From Mycolicibacterium litorale (lineage in GTDB: Bacteria; Actinomycetota; Actinomycetes; Mycobacteriales; Mycobacteriaceae), in NCBI RefSeq assembly GCF_014218295.1, contig NZ_AP023287.1, positions 4,526,001 to 4,590,000 of the forward strand: a stretch of DNA of 64,000 nucleotides. The letters are read 5' to 3'. The translations under genes and the position numbers were made by a program. The notes under the pieces are model-generated. The model made no database searches. It saw nothing but the letters and a program-made list of their open reading frames with translations, and was not told the DNA's origin. This document shows, one piece after another, positions 1-7,490 of the stretch. The stretch's first letter is position 1, and every line of letters begins with the position of its first letter.

Positions 1-790
1 CGCACATGTTCTCCTGGAGAAAGGTCACTACGGGATCCACCACTTCTGCTGTGGCGAACCGCGGGTCGGCATGGTCGGCACCCGCGACGACGTTCAGCAC
101 CGACACCCTGCCGGCGTCTGTCACCGCCCGGTGCAACGCGATGCTGTGTTGCAGGCCGCAGCGTTGATCGGCGTCGCCGTGACTGAGGTGCATCGGCGGG
201 ATGCGGCCGGCCGTGCCGACTGCGGGTGCGATCGCAGCCTCGGCAAGGCTTTCATCGTCGACGTCACCGAAGAAAGTCCTGACGGCTGCGAGACCCGTCG
301 GATCCGTGAGTGGATAGTGCAGGACGAGTGCCGACAGGCCCGCAGTCTCGTGCAGTGCTGCCCGGGCCATCAGATACCCGCCTGCCGAACTTCCCCAACC
401 GGCGATCCGGTCCATGTCCAGGCCGTAGGATCCGGCGTTCGCACGTACCCAGGCGATCGCCGCGAGCACATCATCGATCGGATCCGGATAACGGGCTTCA
501 CCGCTGAGCCGGTAATCGATGGAAGCGACGGCGAACCCTTTGGCGGGCAGGCTCGCCCACGGACCCATCTCTTTCACTCCGCCGACGAATCCGCCGCCGT
601 GGGCATATACGATAACGGGTGCTCTGCGACCCGGCACCGGCACTGGCACATGCAGATCCAAGGTCAGCGGACGCCAGCCAGGCAGTACCGCGTACCGCAG
701 ATTGAGGTAGGACACCGCGTCGTCGACGACCCGGACCGGTCTGGGACTGAACAGGCGCGGGTCGGCGAGATCATGGGGCCGCACGGTCAC
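1..790 (-). CDS. alpha/beta hydrolase (esterase/lipase, HSL-like), cut by window edge
   Basis: Minus-strand reading frame open from a GTG at 790 to the left edge (263 codons visible, probably only the last residues missing). The translation shows the alpha/beta-hydrolase fold-3 pattern: oxyanion-hole HGGGF near residue 65, the nucleophile elbow GSSAGG near residue 135, an Asp in HGDAD near residue 210 and a His in the AGADHAD stretch near residue 240, which together give a full Ser-Asp-His triad. Such enzymes hydrolyse small carboxylic esters or lactones in the cytoplasm. The GTG overlaps the stop codon of the upstream alcohol dehydrogenase (GTGA), so it is the last visible gene of the cupin/monooxygenase operon and may open an ester or lactone made by that pathway. 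The substrate cannot be told from sequence. Confidence 0.85.
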   Translation of the reverse strand, partial: MTVRPHDLADPRLFSPRPVRVVDDAVSYLNLRYAVLPGWRPLTLDLHVPVPVPGRRAPVIVYAHGGGFVGGVKEMGPWASLPAKGFAVASIDYRLSGEARYPDPIDDVLAAIAWVRANAGSYGLDMDRIAGWGSSAGGYLMARAALHETAGLSALVLHYPLTDPTGLAAVRTFFGDVDDESLAEAAIAPAVGTAGRIPPMHLSHGDADQRCGLQHSIALHRAVTDAGRVSVLNVVAGADHADPRFATAEVVDPVVTFLQENMC

Positions 791-1815
791 GGCACCAGCA
801 CCGCGCGGCCCCGCACCCGCTCGTTCGCGAGGTCGTCGAACGCCTGTGCCGCCGCGTCGAGGGGGTAACGTTGGCAATGCAGTGCGATCCTGCCGGTATG
901 CGCGAGCTCCATCAACTCGACCAGCTCGCGATGACTCCCCACACTGTTGCCGACAACATTGCGTTGTCCCAGAACGAAATCTGCTGTAGCAGCCCGTAAC
1001 TCTCCGCCGTACCCGATGACGTAAAGCGATCCGCCGTTGGCGGTCATCGACCAGGCGTCCTGTTCGGCTCCACCCTCCGCGACGAAATCGAACACGACGT
1101 CTGCGCCGCGCCCGTGGGTGATCTCGGCGATGTGATCGAGGTGCGAGCCATCCGCCAGCACGATGTGGTCGGCACCGGAGCTGCTGCCCAGCTCCAACGC
1201 GGCCGGATTGGTGTCCACCGCAACGATAGTGGTCGCAGTCAGCGCGGCGAGCGCCTGGATACCGATGTGCCCAAGTCCGCCGATTCCCTGCACAACTGCG
1301 GTAGTTCCCGGCGGCAACAACGGAATGGCCTTGCGCACCGCGTGATACGCCGTCAGACCGGCGTCGGCCAGAGCCGCGACATCGGCCGGCTCAGTGCCGG
1401 GATGCAGCTTGACGCAAGCTCTTGCGCTGGTGCGCAGGTATTCGGCCATCCCGCCGTCATGATTGGAAACACCTGGGAAGTAGGCGTCGTCACACAGCAT
1501 GTCCTCACCGCAACGACATGGGAAGCACAACCCGCAGGATGGTTGGGGGTGGACTATGACTGCGTCCCCGACCGCCACGTTGGTGACGCCGGCACCCACC
1601 TCCACTATCCAGCCCGCGTTCTCGTGGCCGAGGGTGTACGGAAGAGTCGGATCCATGACCTGATCCCACTGACCCTCGATGATGTGAAGGTCGGTCCGGC
1701 ATACCCCCGCGCCGCCAATCTGGACGATGACATCGAGCGCGCCTCTCAACACCGGCTCGGGAACTTCCTCGACTGTCGGCGGCTTGTGGTAGTCGTACAG
1801 CCGAACGGCTTTCAT
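787..1815 (-). CDS. zinc-dependent NAD(P) alcohol dehydrogenase (MDR family)
   Basis: 342-residue medium-chain dehydrogenase. Visible are the catalytic-zinc Cys in GVCRTDLH, the GHENAG motif, a structural-zinc lobe with Cys residues in CGLCFPCRCGEDMLC, and a Rossmann GIGGLG coenzyme loop around residue 170. It should oxidise an alcohol or reduce an aldehyde/ketone with NAD(P). The start at 1815 is chosen because GGAG lies 8 nt upstream; the ATG at 1821 is only 2 nt from GGAG, and longer frames run into the MFS gene. It follows the MFS gene by 28 bp and overlaps the hydrolase gene by 4 bp, so it belongs to the same operon. Family assignment is secure; substrate unknown. Confidence 0.9.
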   Translation of the reverse strand: MKAVRLYDYHKPPTVEEVPEPVLRGALDVIVQIGGAGVCRTDLHIIEGQWDQVMDPTLPYTLGHENAGWIVEVGAGVTNVAVGDAVIVHPQPSCGLCFPCRCGEDMLCDDAYFPGVSNHDGGMAEYLRTSARACVKLHPGTEPADVAALADAGLTAYHAVRKAIPLLPPGTTAVVQGIGGLGHIGIQALAALTATTIVAVDTNPAALELGSSSGADHIVLADGSHLDHIAEITHGRGADVVFDFVAEGGAEQDAWSMTANGGSLYVIGYGGELRAATADFVLGQRNVVGNSVGSHRELVELMELAHTGRIALHCQRYPLDAAAQAFDDLANERVRGRAVLVP

Positions 1816-1843
1816 CAGCATTTCTCCTTCGAATGTGTGTGGG

Positions 1844-3076
1844 TCATGGGGCCGGCACGGGCTGCGAAAACACCGCATCCTTCCGGGCGCGCCTCACCAT
1901 GAGCAGCACCGCGAGTGCGGCCGCAATCATCGGCCAGGCGAGCAGGCGGAACAGCGACTCGGGTGACCACGCGTTGTCCAGCAAAACCCCGGCCAGGATC
2001 GGTGCGGCCAGCGCACCGAGGCGGCCGACGCCCATCGCCCAACCCATGCCGGTGGCACGCACCGGCGGCGAGTACAACTCCGGGCCGATCGAGTGCAGAC
2101 CAGCTGCACAGGCGTTGACGAACAACCCGATGGCGATCGCGACAAGCAGCGCCGCGGTCAGTGACCCCATCGCGAATGTCATGGCCAGGAAGGCCAGCCC
2201 GCAACATGCGAATGCCCACATGGTCAGCCGTTTCCGCGATGCACGCAGGGTCAGCACACCGAACAGCAGCGTCCCGGCAAGCCCGCCGAGGTTCAGCAGC
2301 ACACCTGCGCTCAGGCCTTGATCCCCAGAAAAGCCGCTCTGCTCCAGAAGCCGCGGCGTCCAACTCGCCGCAAAGTAAAACCCGCCCATCAGGACGAAAT
2401 ACGAGAACCACAGCAACACAGTGGGTGCCCCATGGTTGCGGTCAAGGATGGACCTGACCGCGCGCCGTGGCGTGCGGGACGCCTTGTCGCCTCCCCTGGA
2501 CTCCGGCATCGCGACGACAACGACCGACGCCAGGATCAACGTCAGCACGGCCCCGACCACGAACGGCGCCCGCCACCCGTATCCGGTGATCAACAGGGCA
2601 GCGACGGCACCGCCGACTATCCCGCCCGCCGGGAGGCCCGCGGCGTACAGCGCCATCATGGGACCCCGCCACCGCTTCGGCGTCAGCTCGGTGATGATCA
2701 CCGGAAGACTGGCCACCGTCGCGCCGACACCCAGACCGGTGAGCACCCGGCCGGATCCGAGCGTGACAGCGTCGGTGGACAGCGCCGAAACGACCATCCC
2801 CAGCCCACACAACACGAGAGCGCCGGCCGTTACCGGCCGCCTGCCGATGCGGTCGGCAAGTGGTGCGATGAGGACGGAGCCCACTGCCATCCCCAGCAGG
2901 CCGCTGCTCAGCAACAGACCCACCGCAGACTCACTGAGTGCCCATTCGCCAGCCACGCCCGAGGCGGCGAACGCCATCACCAGGACATCGAATCCTTCGA
3001 CCACGTTGATCAGCAGACAAAGTCCGACAACGGCGGCATTGCGTACCGTCAGCTGGGTGGATCGTTGCGTCGACAT
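1844..3076 (-). CDS. MFS transporter, aromatic acid/H+ symporter type
   Basis: 410-residue, about 12-TM major facilitator protein. The first helix carries an EGFD-containing stretch that resembles the DGFD signature of the AAHS (aromatic acid:H+ symporter) subfamily, followed by the loop motif DRIGRRP typical of MFS proteins. It likely imports the aromatic or heteroaromatic acid used by the neighbouring FAD monooxygenase. Its ATG lies one base from the RidA stop, so translation is coupled. The AAHS call rests on the helix-1 motif and on neighbours; the exact substrate is inference. Confidence 0.85.
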   Translation of the reverse strand: MSTQRSTQLTVRNAAVVGLCLLINVVEGFDVLVMAFAASGVAGEWALSESAVGLLLSSGLLGMAVGSVLIAPLADRIGRRPVTAGALVLCGLGMVVSALSTDAVTLGSGRVLTGLGVGATVASLPVIITELTPKRWRGPMMALYAAGLPAGGIVGGAVAALLITGYGWRAPFVVGAVLTLILASVVVVAMPESRGGDKASRTPRRAVRSILDRNHGAPTVLLWFSYFVLMGGFYFAASWTPRLLEQSGFSGDQGLSAGVLLNLGGLAGTLLFGVLTLRASRKRLTMWAFACCGLAFLAMTFAMGSLTAALLVAIAIGLFVNACAAGLHSIGPELYSPPVRATGMGWAMGVGRLGALAAPILAGVLLDNAWSPESLFRLLAWPMIAAALAVLLMVRRARKDAVFSQPVPAP

Positions 3077-3077
3077 G

Positions 3078-3485
3078 TCATCGATCCCGGTACGCCGTGG
3101 CGTCGATCTCCACCCGCAGGTCCGGGCGCACCAGTCCCTGCACGATCAACAGGGTGTTGGGCGGATACTCACCGTCGGCGTAGTGAGCGGCGAAGAATGC
3201 CTTGCGGGCAGCGTAGAATTCGGCCACGTCATCGGCAGACACCAGGTAGGTGACGAACCGCACCACCCTGCGCAGCGAACTTCCCTGCGAAATAAGAGCT
3301 TTGGTGATGTTCTCATACGCCTGGTAAGTCTGGCTCGTGACATCGGGACCCGCAACCGAGTTGTCCTTGCGCAGTCCGCATTGGCCCGCCACGAAAACAA
3401 GGTTGCCGGCCTGCGCCACATGCGTGTAGGTGCTCAGAGGCTCCGCCAGTTCTGGCGGGTTGTGGTAGCTCGGCAGAATGGTCAT
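3078..3485 (-). CDS. RidA/YjgF-family protein
   Basis: 135 residues, the usual RidA length, ending in the family signature around RVEIDATAY. RidA proteins deaminate reactive enamines/imines; related proteins in aromatic pathways act as 2-aminomuconate deaminases. Here the gene is squeezed between the FAD monooxygenase (1 bp gap) and the MFS transporter (1 bp gap), so it is probably a pathway enzyme rather than the housekeeping RidA. That would suggest a nitrogen-bearing (amino-aromatic or heterocyclic) substrate, which is inference only. Confidence 0.85.
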   Translation of the reverse strand: MTILPSYHNPPELAEPLSTYTHVAQAGNLVFVAGQCGLRKDNSVAGPDVTSQTYQAYENITKALISQGSSLRRVVRFVTYLVSADDVAEFYAARKAFFAAHYADGEYPPNTLLIVQGLVRPDLRVEIDATAYRDR

Positions 3486-3486
3486 C

Positions 3487-5118
3487 TCACGTCCTCACTT
3501 CGATCGAGGGAACCAACTCGGTGACCGCGCGGGTCCCACCGGCCAGCACCAGGTCATACGCCCGGTACAAGTCGTCGGCGGCCCCGGCTTGTTTGGCCCG
3601 CCAGGCGACATGCCCGTCGGGGCGCACCAGAACTGCACCGTCGCGTTCGATCGACAACGGGCCGAGCATGTGCGGTAACCGTTTGATCTGCAGCGGGACC
3701 GACACTCTCGCCGCCAGTATCGAGCCGGCCCGCTGCCAACCGTCCGCATCCGGCCCGCATACCAGGACGAACGAGGTGTCGAACCAGTCGATGGTGGACT
3801 CGGTCTGCTCGGCATCGACCCAGAAATGCGGGAAACGGGCGCCGGGTCGATCCGTGGGCCAGTACCGCTGGGGGTCGTGCGGCGGAACGGGTGATCCGTC
3901 GTCGACGATCGCTCCGTCGGTGTAGATGAAACCCATGGATTGCCCGTCGCTGTGCAATTGCTTGTCCTGATCCCGCAGAAGCTCACGCCAGGTTTCGGGG
4001 TCCTCGTCACGTCGGACGAACGCGTCATCCATGCGATCGATGCGGTGCTGATTGTCCACCGCGAAGGCGGTGTTGGACTGGGCCACCGGCCGGCGTTCGG
4101 CCTCGTAAGTGTCCAGCAGCGCATCGTCGGCAGCTCGGCTCAGGACGGCGACGAGCTTCCAGGCCAAGTTGTGCACGTCCTGGACTCCCGAGTTCAGTCC
4201 GTTGCCGCCCGCGGTGGGAAAGCGGTGCGCGGCGTCACCGGCCAGGAACACCCGCCCTACCCGGAAATTCTGCGCCACTTGAGCACTCATTTTCCAGTTC
4301 ATCACGTTGATGCGCTCGACATGCAGGTCGGGAATACCCCAAAGCTCCCGAACCGCCTCGATCAATCGCGCCTCGGTCATGGGCTCTTCACCGTCGCGCA
4401 GCTTCTGTACAGACAGCCATCGATCGCCCACCGGCCCGGTGGCCAGCACGATGGTGTCCTCCTTCGATCGGTCTCTCGGCCGCACGAGGAACCCGATGGC
4501 ACTGCGCACGTGCGGGAAATGACTGACGTCGGCGCGGTAGTAGTGGTTGGCCATCAAAGCCATCTGTTCCGGGCCGTCCATCTGTACGCCGAGGGCAGCA
4601 CGCACACGGCTCGATGCACCGTCGCAACCAACGAGATACTGCGCACGCACCTGATATTCGTGGCCGTCGTTGAGCCGGTGCAGCTTCGCGACAACGCCGG
4701 TGGGCCCCTGTTCGAAATCCACCAGTTCGGTACTTCTGCGAATGTCGGCGAGTGGGCACCGGGACAACGCGTCATCGAGGGCCTCCTCGACCGCGTCCTG
4801 CGGCACGATCGAGCGTGGGGACGGAGTGTTGGTGGTGGGGGCGGGCTGCGTGTACCCCACCAGCGGACCGTTGAGGCTCTCGCACCAGCACGCAACGTCG
4901 GATTCCTGCGGCAGACCGGCCCGGCGGACTCGCTCCTCGATACCCCACACCCGGAACTGCTCCATCGTGCGGGCGTGGCAGCCACGGGATTTGGGGTGTG
5001 TCGTGATGGTGGCCCGGCGTTCGGCCAGCAGGCTGTTCACCCCGAACCGATTCAGCAGCAAGGCCAGGCTCATTCCTGCAGGCCCGCCGCCCACGATCAG
5101 GACAGGTACTTCGATCAT
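3487..5118 (-). CDS. FAD-dependent aromatic monooxygenase (PheA/TfdB-type)
   Basis: 543 residues. The N-terminal GGGPAG dinucleotide-binding motif, a central CDGASSRVR stretch (DG motif contacting FAD/NADPH) and GDAAHRFPTAGGNG near residue 290 are the three classic marks of class A flavoprotein hydroxylases. The C-terminal 140 residues fit the thioredoxin-like domain of the phenol-hydroxylase/TfdB branch. It should hydroxylate an aromatic ring with NAD(P)H and O2. Start: GAGGG is directly adjacent to the ATG at 5127, so the next ATG at 5118, 9 nt downstream of it, is preferred; 5127 remains possible. The cupin gene ends just upstream and the RidA gene follows after 1 bp. Confidence 0.9.
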   Translation of the reverse strand: MIEVPVLIVGGGPAGMSLALLLNRFGVNSLLAERRATITTHPKSRGCHARTMEQFRVWGIEERVRRAGLPQESDVACWCESLNGPLVGYTQPAPTTNTPSPRSIVPQDAVEEALDDALSRCPLADIRRSTELVDFEQGPTGVVAKLHRLNDGHEYQVRAQYLVGCDGASSRVRAALGVQMDGPEQMALMANHYYRADVSHFPHVRSAIGFLVRPRDRSKEDTIVLATGPVGDRWLSVQKLRDGEEPMTEARLIEAVRELWGIPDLHVERINVMNWKMSAQVAQNFRVGRVFLAGDAAHRFPTAGGNGLNSGVQDVHNLAWKLVAVLSRAADDALLDTYEAERRPVAQSNTAFAVDNQHRIDRMDDAFVRRDEDPETWRELLRDQDKQLHSDGQSMGFIYTDGAIVDDGSPVPPHDPQRYWPTDRPGARFPHFWVDAEQTESTIDWFDTSFVLVCGPDADGWQRAGSILAARVSVPLQIKRLPHMLGPLSIERDGAVLVRPDGHVAWRAKQAGAADDLYRAYDLVLAGGTRAVTELVPSIEVRT

Positions 5119-5130
5119 CTCGGGCATCCC

Positions 5131-5574
5131 TCAGTCGACGTACGAGACGCGGCTCTTGCAGCGGTCATCGTCGAGCTCAGGCAGCACCACGACCCGCTCC
5201 TGCTCGAACGCGTCGGTGCGCGCGGTGACAAATGCCGCGTCGATCGTGTGGCTGCGGTTGTAAGAGACATGCGGGCAGAATGGCGGGATGTAGAGGAAAT
5301 CGCTCTCGCCAAGAATGAGGTCGTGCTCGAGTTCGGCACCCCAGAAAAAGTGCACGCTGCCCTTGATGCCATAGAGAGCCGACTCGTGTTCCAAATGGTA
5401 ATGGGCATTGGACTTCTCACCCGGCCGAAGCGATGTCACCAAGAGCGACAGATGTTTTGACGGCGTGCTGACACCATTGACCCCGAACAGCGCGTTGACG
5501 TCCTGTTTCGCGCGAACCTCCTTTTCCGGGCGGACGCGGGTCACGTCGCCTTCCCAAGTGATCCTGCGGTCCAT
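5131..5574 (-). CDS. cupin-domain protein, first gene of the aromatic operon
   Basis: 147-residue single cupin. Motif 1 appears as HYHLEHESALYGIKG near residue 60 and motif 2 as PPFCPHVSYN near residue 100, giving His/Glu/His ligands for a metal. It could be a small ring-cleaving dioxygenase, an isomerase or a sensor; I cannot decide. The start at 5574 is preferred over the ATG at 5583 because the AAAGG ribosome site abuts the latter. It is the promoter-proximal gene of the six-gene minus operon and faces the GAF/Fis regulator across about 225 bp. Confidence 0.75.
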   Translation of the reverse strand: MDRRITWEGDVTRVRPEKEVRAKQDVNALFGVNGVSTPSKHLSLLVTSLRPGEKSNAHYHLEHESALYGIKGSVHFFWGAELEHDLILGESDFLYIPPFCPHVSYNRSHTIDAAFVTARTDAFEQERVVVLPELDDDRCKSRVSYVD

Positions 5575-5597
5575 GTCGATCATCCTTTCTGTGCATC

Positions 5598-5631
5598 CAA
5601 CAACGCACGGGGCTGCGACGGCCCGTTGTTG
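5598..5631. promoter_or_regulatory. inverted repeat in the divergent promoter region
   Basis: Perfect 8-bp arms CAACAACG and CGTTGTTG separated by 18 bp, in the divergent gap between the cupin operon and the GAF/Fis regulator. The place and symmetry fit an operator for that regulator; no binding consensus is known to me. Confidence 0.4.
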
Positions 5632-5799
5632 TGATCGTCCGCGACTCTGCGCACCGATTCCGGTCGGCGTCCAAACTTTGAACAGTTGGGTCGGGGCGGC
5701 GAAAAGCGCAGCACTTCAGCCGACGATTGCGGGAACCGGTTGAGAAGCAGACCATATTGTGCAATCAATGGCTCACAGTCAGGCTGTCGAGGAGGGGTG

Positions 5800-6846
5800 A
5801 TGGGAACGGCGTCATCACTGGCCGCGTGGGAGCGGTTCCAGTCCGGGTCACCGGTGCGCGCCCGGCCGGACATTCTCGAATCGTGGCGGCGCTCTCGACG
5901 CCACGGGGTCGACCCTGACCGGCTGGCGCTCACCCACACCGATATCGACGAAGAATCCCCGTTCCTGCGGATCGGTCGCCGGGTCGTGGAGAAGATGGCT
6001 GACCTGCTCGTCGGGAACTCGACATCGTTGGCGCTCGCAGACAGTGCTGGCACGGTGTCGTGGCGGTGGGACTCCGAACGCTCGGTCGCCAAAAGCCTCG
6101 ACCATGTCGATTTCGGCCCAGGGTCACGGGTGGGCGAGCCGATGGCCGGCACCAACGGGATCGGGATGGCGACGACCACCAAGCGTGCGGCACTGGTCGT
6201 CGGCGCCGAGCATTACAAGCAACCGTGGCACTCCTGGGCGTGTGCGGCAGCCCCGGTGATCGATCCCATCACCCGCCGAGCCGTGGGAACGGTCAACGTG
6301 GCGTGCCGCGCTGAGGACGCCAACCACCTTCTACTCGTGGCGGTCCGCGCGTTGGTGAGCGGCGTCGAGACAGCCCTCGGTGAAGCGGCCACCGCCCGGC
6401 AGCGACGCATGCTCGACGCACACATGTCGTTGTCGTCGACGACATCGGGTGCGGTCGTCACCGTCGACAGCCACACGATGATCGTCGCCGACTCGGCGGC
6501 CGGCCTGAACCTCAACCGCGCCGAGCTGTGGGAACTCGTGAAGGAATCCGGTGTCGGTACAACGGAAGTCGCGTTGACCGATGAGCTGCATGCGCGCGTC
6601 TACCCGGTATCACCGGGACGCATCGACGACGGCGTGGTGCTTGTCGTCCGTCGCGGGGTACCTCGCAGCCTGCCGGTGTCGGCGATGGCCCCGCTGCCCA
6701 ACCTCACACCGCTCGAAGAGGCGGAGCGCAAGGTCATCGCCGACGCGCTTGCCGAATGTGGCGGCAACAAGACGGAGGTTGCGACCCGGCTGGGGTTGTC
6801 CAGGGGCACGCTCTACGACCGGTTGCGGCGCTATCGCCTCACCTGA
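5800..6846 (+). CDS. GAF-domain transcriptional regulator with Fis-type HTH, no AAA+ domain
   Basis: 348 residues. The N-terminal half resembles the sensing part of AcoR-like activators (PDILESWRRSR start, GTNGIGMA and WSCAAAPVIDP-like GAF features). The C-terminus is a HTH_8/Fis helix-turn-helix (ECGGNKTEVATRLGLSRGTLYDRLRRY). The sigma-54 AAA+ module normally found between them is absent, which fits an actinobacterium lacking sigma-54. GGAGG lies 4 nt before the ATG at 5800. It is divergent from the cupin/monooxygenase operon and probably controls it in response to the aromatic substrate (inference). Confidence 0.85.
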   Translation: MGTASSLAAWERFQSGSPVRARPDILESWRRSRRHGVDPDRLALTHTDIDEESPFLRIGRRVVEKMADLLVGNSTSLALADSAGTVSWRWDSERSVAKSLDHVDFGPGSRVGEPMAGTNGIGMATTTKRAALVVGAEHYKQPWHSWACAAAPVIDPITRRAVGTVNVACRAEDANHLLLVAVRALVSGVETALGEAATARQRRMLDAHMSLSSTTSGAVVTVDSHTMIVADSAAGLNLNRAELWELVKESGVGTTEVALTDELHARVYPVSPGRIDDGVVLVVRRGVPRSLPVSAMAPLPNLTPLEEAERKVIADALAECGGNKTEVATRLGLSRGTLYDRLRRYRLT

Positions 6847-6854
6847 AAAGCCGG

Positions 6855-7355
6855 TCACGGCTTCGGTGTCGAACGTCCCCACCCGGTATCGCGGGTGCTC
6901 TCATCCAAGAGCGGAATCACCCGGAACGGCAGCGGCGTGGTGAGGCACAGCGTGGTGACCGAGTGCACGACACCGGGGATGGCTACGACGCGTTCGATCA
7001 ACTCCTGCAGCTCGGCCTGGGTAACGGTGGCTACCCGGACCAGCAGATCCTCGCGCCCGGTGGTGGCGTGCACTTCAATCACCTGTGCGATCTCGGCGAG
7101 CTGTTCGACGACAGCAGACAGCCGAACCTGGTTGATCTCCAACGCGATGAACGCTTGGACCGGGAAGCCGGCCTGCGCGAGGTCGAACTGCGGCTGGTAA
7201 CCCGTCACCAGCCCCGCCTCTTCCAATCGCCGCACTCGCGACTGCACGGTGTTGCGGGAGACTCCCAGCGTCGACGCCAATTCGACCACACCGGTACGGG
7301 CGTCGGCCGAGAGCATCCGCAGTATCTCGACGTCGAGCCGGTCGATGCTGAGCAA
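6855..7355 (-). CDS. Lrp/AsnC-family transcriptional regulator
   Basis: 166 residues: N-terminal winged HTH (DRLDVEILRMLSADARTG, then LGVSRNTVQSRVRRLEEAGL) and a C-terminal RAM/AsnC effector domain, the normal layout and size. The TTG at 7355 is chosen because GGAGG lies 8 nt upstream; the longer GTG form at 7364 would overlap that ribosome site. It is divergent from the indolepyruvate ferredoxin oxidoreductase gene and most likely regulates it in response to an amino acid. A CTGATCAG palindrome lies in the gap. It is convergent with the GAF/Fis gene, 8 bp away. Confidence 0.88.
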   Translation of the reverse strand: MLSIDRLDVEILRMLSADARTGVVELASTLGVSRNTVQSRVRRLEEAGLVTGYQPQFDLAQAGFPVQAFIALEINQVRLSAVVEQLAEIAQVIEVHATTGREDLLVRVATVTQAELQELIERVVAIPGVVHSVTTLCLTTPLPFRVIPLLDESTRDTGWGRSTPKP

Positions 7356-7490
7356 TGTTCTCACCTCCGAGCGTGACGAGCGCCACCAGCTGAGCGGTCT
7401 GAAATGTTGATGGCTGATCAGTTGACCCGACTGTAGTCCAGACGGAGGCTTTCAGGTACGCAGTGACCATTCCCTGGAGGTAAATTCGCC

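Noticed and set aside
5600..5800. sigma-54 promoter for the AcoR-like regulator circuit
   Set aside because: I see no GG-N10-GC element, the regulator lacks the AAA+ domain, and mycobacteria have no sigma-54.
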